64,000 nt of DNA from Astrocystis sublimbata (taxonomy: Eukaryota > Ascomycota > Sordariomycetes > Xylariales > Xylariaceae), in assembly GCA_022453515.1 (NCBI GenBank), contig JAJNNY010000038.1:186001-250000 (forward strand), in the 5' to 3' direction. The notes under the pieces are model-generated. The model was not told the DNA's origin. It saw only the letters and a list, made by a program, of their open reading frames with translations, and did no database searches. A program made the position numbers and the translations under genes. Positions 58,101-64,000 of this stretch are shown here, piece after piece (within the stretch, counting starts at the first letter, position 1; each line of letters opens with the position of its first letter).

Positions 58101-61100
58101 ATGTCGTCAGCTCAGCTTGAAGACATAGTCAAGCGATTGGCGGTCCAGGAGCTTGGTATTACTGCCCCCCTTGCGTCTGCGTATCATGTTGAAGCATGGA
58201 TGGTCGCCGGCCATTGTCCAATTCAGATATTGCCCGTAGGCTCCTGCGAGTCAGAGTCACCTGCTAACAGGCCGCTTCGCAGAACCCAAGTCGAAATATG
58301 AAGCTGCGTGCATGCTGCGGGACAGCCTCGATCACTACACCAATGGACCCATCTACGCCCATTTCCTCTCTCGGGTTATGCCTTTGATAGTCAATATCCT
58401 GCGAGGACCCTGCATCTTTCAAAATACATCAGTCGAGCAGGTGAGCTATGTCCTGGCCATTGCTGTTGCTTTTTCCGTGACTGCCTAGGCAAATTCAACA
58501 TCTTTTGATCTGACTCCTCGATATAGAAACTTCGGCATTGTATCCTCGAAATCCTGCATCGACTTCCGACGCATCAGACCCCCACCGAGCCTTTCGAGCA
58601 ATATGCGAAGGAATTGGTAGATCTCTTAATGACACTGGTTCGAAACGACAACGAAGAGAACGCTACACTATGCGTGAAGATAATCTCGGACGTCATGCGG
58701 CATCAGCCGAAAGTGCTACATGACAGAGTCCAGCTATTCTTGACGCTGATCCAAGAGCTGTTTGAGCAAATGGAGAAAGTTGTACGGGAGCAGTTGGACA
58801 ACACTGCGCTTCCGACCAATGCGACAGCGCCACCTTCTACACCGGGGAGTACGCAGACAAACTTCCAATCCCCTCGACCGGGCTCGCCGGTTACTTCTGT
58901 GACAGATCTTGGCCAAGACTTGCAGCAACAGAGCCGCCCCTTGTTGAAAGGAATGCAGTCGTTCAAGGTCTTATCCGAGTGCCCCATCATCGTTGTGTCG
59001 GTTTTCCAGACTTATCGTAGCATCATTCAGTCGAACGTGAAGGCGTTCGTTCCTTTGATCAAATCGGTGTTATGTCTCCAAGCGAAGGCACAAGAGCAGG
59101 CTCACAGTGAAGCAAAAGCAAGAGGCGTCGTCTTCACTGGAGTTAGCCAAAGCATCAGGAATCGCGCAGCCTTCGGGGAGTTCATTACCGCTCAGGTCAA
59201 GACCATGAGCTTCCTCGCGTATCTACTTCGCCAGTACTCTAGCCAACTGGCGGACTTTCTACCGACGTTGCCGGAAATAGTTGTTCGCTTACTCAAGGAC
59301 TGCCCACGGGAGAAATCAGCTGCGCGTAAAGAATTGTTGGTCGCCATCCGCCACATTATCAATTTTAACTTCCGCAAAATATTCCTGCCCAAGATCGACG
59401 AGTTGCTGGAAGAGAAGACTTTGATCGGTGATGGTTTGACTGTTTATGATACTATGAGACCGCTTGCATACAGCATGTTGGCCGACTTGATACATCATGT
59501 CAGAGACTCTCTCCCACCGGAACAAATCCGGAAGACAGTCGAAGTGTATACCAAGAATTTGCAAGACAATTTTCCAGGCACTAGCTTCCAGACCATGAGC
59601 GCGAAGCTATTGCTGAATATGGCCGAGTGTATTGCTAAACTGCCGAACAAAGTTGATGCGCGGCATTACCTCCTGATGATTCTCAATGCAATCGGCGACA
59701 AGTTTGCTGCGATGAATAGACAGTATCCGAATGCTGTCAAGCTCTCCAAGTTGTATGCGCAGCAAGCTGCTGATCCAACACCCGAAACATACCTGGCAGA
59801 CGGAGAACGTCCAGAGTGGGATGAAATTGATATTTTCACCGCAACCCCGATCAAAACATCGAATCCTCGGGAGCGAAATGCAGACCCTGTTGCGGACAAC
59901 AAATTTCTATTTAAGAACTTGATGAACGGTCTCAAGAATACCTTCTATCAACTGAAAGCGTGCAATGCCTCTATTAATATCGACGCCCACAATGCTCCTG
60001 CACATTGGCAAGATGTCTCGTACGGCTTCACAGCTGAGGAGGTCAAGGTCATTGTGAAACTCCTTCGCGAGGGTGCATACGTTTTCCGATATTACGAAAT
60101 CGAGAAGCCGACTGCAGAGGCTTCCTACGTCTCCACTGTTGAGTACATGGCAAATTTCTACATGGTCTCTTCGAGTAAGGAGGAGAAAGATCTACTGGAG
60201 ACTTTCGCTACTGTTTTCCACTGTATTGATCCTGCCACTTTTCATGAAGTTTTCCAGCAAGAAATCCCACATCTCTATGACATGATCTTCGAGCATACGG
60301 CCCTTCTCCATATTCCACAGTTTTTCCTCGCTAGCGAGGCAACATCTCCCAGCTTTTGTGGAATGCTGTTGAAATTCCTCATGGGAAGAATTGACGATGT
60401 CGGGTCTGCAGACGTGAGAAAGTCTTCGATCTTGTTGCGGCTATTCAAGTTAGCTTTCATGGCGGTCACGCTCTTTGCGACCCAAAATGAACAAGTTCTT
60501 CTCCCCCATGTTGTTGACATCGTGACAAAATCAATTGAGCTTTCAACGAAGGCAGAGGAGCCCATGAACTACTTCTTGCTTCTTCGATCTCTGTTTAGGA
60601 GTATTGGTGGTGGGAAATTCGAGCATCTCTATAAACAGATCCTTCCTCTGCTTGAAATGCTGCTTGATGTACTCAACAACCTCCTTATGGCTGCTCGAAA
60701 GCCAGCAGAGCGCGATCTCTACGTCGAGCTATGCCTCACGGTCCCAGCCCGTCTCAGCAACCTGCTGCCACACCTGAGCTTTTTAATGCGACCTCTCGTT
60801 GTTGCGCTCCGTGCTGGAACAGACCTAGTGGGCCAAGGACTTCGTACTCTTGAACTGTGTGTTGACAATCTTACCGCAGACTACCTAGATCCTATCATGG
60901 CCCCAGTCGTTGAAGAGCTCATGAACGCCTTGTTTGAACATCTGAAACCGCACCCATACAGTCACTTTCACGCCCATACAACCATGCGGATCCTGGGCAA
61001 GCTGGGGGGTAGGAATAGGAAGTTCAATACCGAGACGCTTCCAGTAAACTTCCAACGATATGCCGATGATCCATCAAGCTACGATATGCGGCTCATCGGA

Positions 61101-64000
61101 TCAAAGCGAGATAGAGCTTTCCCAGCTGCACTGGGAATTGATTTTGCAATTCGTAAATTGATGGAAGTCCCGAAGCCATCAAAACAAAGTACCCCGAAAC
61201 AACAAGATGCTTATTACAAAAAGCAAGCATTGCAGCTCATCAAGGCCCATATCAGATTGCGTATTGGTCTTGATCATCTACCTGACGACCTTCCTCGGCT
61301 CCTCCGACTTCAGATGCAGGATATCTTGGCAAAGAAACCGTCTGCCCGCTTCAATGCCTTTGAGACTTCGAACAGGGAGCGTTCTGTCGCTAAAAGAGAC
61401 GAGGAAAATTTGATGATGAAGCGCCTTATCAAGGCAGTCATGTTTGCCGAATCGATCCCCGAATTCCGCGAGGAAGCTGATGTATTTCTGATGAACATTT
61501 GCAGACATTTCACGATCATAGAAGTTGGTCGAGCCCTAGTGGATATCAAGAAGGAACAGAGTCCGTTTGATCCCGAGGCTGGCGAAGGGCCCCTCTTCAT
61601 TGATGCCCGTGTTTTAGCAGATGCAATCGTGGAGTCCCTCGCTTCTGAACTTCCGGAGGTCCGAGATGGCGCTTTCCGAGCTATACGAGCGGTCTATGAC
61701 TCCACCGTTACAATACTTGGTGGCCAAAATCACATTGATCAGAATCTTAGCTTCTTTGCTCATCTGAGCAAGACGTTTTGCCATGCGTGCTTTGAGGAAG
61801 AGTGGTTCACCAAGGCTGGCGGCACTCTTGGAATCAAGTATCTTCTCGATCAGATCGAACTCGGAGATGAATGGCTTATTTCGAAGCATTCTGAGTTCAT
61901 CAGAGCCCTGATGTATGTCGTTAAAGATATGCCGCAAGACTTGCCGGAGAAAACTCGCAGCTCAGCTCAAGCTACCCTTGAAGTGTTACTACGTCGAATT
62001 ACGAAGAACGCGAAGAAAGAGGATGCGCTGCCATCCCCGACCCAGCCCCCACAGAACCAATCCAAACATATACGACTAGTGCAAATCTGCATGTTTTTCA
62101 ATGACGAGCTTTCCCACATGAACAAGCATGTTCGAGGCACAGCACGGAGGTCCCTGGAAATCATTGCCAATGCAACGAAGGCAGAGATCTGGGAACTGAT
62201 TGAACCGCATAAAGATCGTCTCCTGTCACCAATATATGCCAAGCCACTGCGAGCTCTGCCATTTGCCACTCAAATCGGATACATTGATGCTATCGCTTAC
62301 TACATGAGCTTGAAAAGCAACTTTGTCTCCTTTGATGAGCACCTCAATCGCTTGCTAATGGAGTCCTTGGCCCTCGCCGACGCTACTGACGACTCACTGG
62401 CTGGCAAGCCTGCCGAATTTCGGACGCACGAATCCATCGTCAATCTTCGTGTTGCCTGCATCAAAATTCTTAGCAAGGCAATGGGCTTCGAGGACTTTCA
62501 AAAAGGCCAGAATAACCCCACGCGTATAAAAGTCGTATCGGTATTCTTCAAATGCTTATACTCAGAGTCAAAGCCCACCATCGAGTCTGCTAATGATGCT
62601 ATCAAAGCTGTGTTGCTGCAGACCAACAAATTACCTAAGGATCTACTACAACAAGGCCTCCGTCCTGTATTGGCTAATCTCCAAGACCCTAAAAGGCTGA
62701 CTGTTCATGGACTTGAAAATTTGGCTAGGCTACTACGGCTACTGACCACATACTTCAAGGTAGAAATTGGCGCCAGGCTCTTAGATCACATCAAAATACT
62801 TGCAGAACCCAATTTTCTGCAGCAAATCTCATTCACTTTTTTCGAGCAGAACAGTCAGATGAAGGTCATTGCAGCAGTTTTCAACATATTTCATCTTCTA
62901 CCAGCAGCTGCCGAGCAGTTCAAAGAGAGACTTATTGATACTTGCCTTGAACTTGAGGACAAACTACGACGCACCCACCACAGCCCTTTCCGCCCCCCTC
63001 TGTATAGATTTTTGAATCGCTACCCTAAAGAGGTATGGGAATTTCTGAGTGGGAAGTTGGAGGATATCAAACATGGCCGGTTTCTCGCTCAGGTGCTCTC
63101 ACACGCCGATAGCAAACCGCTTCGTGAATTCGCCGCTGCCAATCTCGAGCCCCTAATGTTGCACTGTAACCAAGCATGGAACAGCCCGAAGGATACTAAG
63201 TATGTGGCAGTTATTAATGCCATCAACGTTCTCAATTCGCTGGGCCAATTTGAAGAAACACGAGGCTGGATGGAGAGGAGAGACACGATCAACACGCTGA
63301 AACAAATTGGAAAAGATTTGGAGCGCCATCTTCGCTTAAATGACCTTCCTCCAAACTTGCGATTGCCTGCCGATCAGGCTTCGGAGCAGTTAATGGGCAT
63401 CTTCACACAGTCGCTCTCACTCAAGCCTCGAGACCTTGATCCTCTGTTTAGTCTGATAGACTCTATCACCGCGGAAGAACTACGTGCCACACCATCAGTG
63501 TTTGATTACCTTTACACCAATGTCATCTGCAGCAAGTCCATTGAGTTTTGGAAATCTGTCATCGTGCGTTGTTTGGACATTTATGCCGGAAAGAACGTCA
63601 GCCAAAAGACAAAGTGCTTCCTGTTACGCAATATAGTCAACCCTATCGTTGCAATGGACGTCATGCTCCATTGGGATCCCTCAGAGCAACCTCGCGCCCA
63701 GAGACTCATGGACAGATCGATCATTGAGTCCATTAATGTCAAAATCTGGAAAGTTAACCTGGGAGATCCCCAAGAGGATCTTGCCTTGCCCGGAATCGAT
63801 CATACGCGAATGGAGGTTCTTCAGCTATCGGCTATGCTCGTCAAGTATCATCATGCGATTCTCCAGGACGCCAGAAAGGACATCATCAAGTTTGGCTGGA
63901 CGTACATTCGCCTGGACGACGTCATAAATAAGCATGCTGCTTATGTTGTGATCGGATACTTTATCGCTCACTACGAAACTCCACCTAAGATAGTGACCCA
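58101..64000 (+). CDS. tra1: Tra1, PIKK-family activator-binding subunit of SAGA and NuA4 (N-terminal half, runs off window)
   Basis: Tra1/TRRAP is a giant (about 3,700-3,900 aa) pseudokinase of the PIKK family that binds transcription activators and recruits the SAGA and NuA4 acetyltransferases. Exons proposed are 58101-58155, a 9-nt microexon 58227-58235, 58283-58440 and 58527 to beyond 64000; the last is open without interruption for 1,824 codons. About 1,898 residues are visible, all HEAT-repeat solenoid. Family blocks include [101 protein letters not shown] and [21 protein letters not shown] disordered Thr/Ser/Pro insert with [19 protein letters not shown] is typical. The FAT and kinase-like domains lie beyond the window. 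The first junctions are inferred from splice consensus and alignment to remembered family order; the microexon is less certain than the rest. Confidence 0.93.

Noticed and set aside
1..64000. CRISPR array, secondary-metabolite cluster, intact transposon or LTR
   Set aside because: No regularly spaced direct repeats, no PKS/NRPS or P450 genes, and no transposase or reverse-transcriptase motifs were seen.

Overview
This window is nuclear DNA from a filamentous ascomycete, most likely a Sordariomycete. The coding genes are interrupted by short introns (about 45-160 nt) with GTAAGT/GTGAGT-like donors, CTAAC/CTGAC-like branch sites and AG acceptors. The proteins are characteristic of fungi: Epl1, Bur1, a plant/fungal-type NDUFB2, an AA11 chitin LPMO and Tra1. 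Exons are GC-rich and monocistronic genes lie on both strands. Intergenic DNA is littered with TACCTAGGTAGG-type palindromic motifs. The species cannot be resolved from the sequence alone.

Layout. The left 22 kb is gene-dense and mostly housekeeping: epl1 (832-2758, +), kae1 (5431-6555, +), a Snf1/AMPK beta subunit (7621-9296, -), a small two-segment membrane protein (10829-11595, +), the CDK bur1 (12020-13880, -), complex I subunit NDUFB2 (14890-15157, +), the splicing pseudo-deubiquitinase Sad1/USP39 (16324-17946, +), translation factor eEF1B-gamma (19003-20654, -) and mitochondrial ribosomal protein uS9m (21240-22241, +). From about 22 to 58 kb the genes are sparse and separated by 1-8 kb of DNA without recognisable genes: an unrecognised Gln/Ser-rich protein (30401-31652, +), an F-box protein (38444-39691, -), a nine-exon fusion of a DUF2235/Tle1-like hydrolase with a P-loop GTPase and hydrophobic C-terminal segments (44135-48213, +), a secreted AA11 LPMO (49213-50394, -) and an AIG2/gamma-glutamylcyclotransferase-fold protein (55828-56585, -). 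The right edge is the N-terminal half of TRA1 (58101 to beyond 64000, +), the largest gene here, which runs off the window.

How the genes relate. There is no gene cluster or operon. Several genes serve transcription and chromatin: Epl1 and Tra1 are both NuA4 subunits although about 55 kb apart, and Bur1 is the CDK9-type elongation kinase. Others serve translation (Kae1 for the t6A tRNA modification, eEF1B-gamma, uS9m), splicing (Sad1) and energy sensing or respiration (Snf1 beta, NDUFB2). The accessory genes are the LPMO, the F-box protein and the DUF2235-GTPase fusion. The last is the most interesting candidate for a poorly described system, possibly NTPase-gated hydrolase signalling or self/non-self defence; that role is inference. 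No tRNA, rRNA, CRISPR array or intact transposon was recognised.
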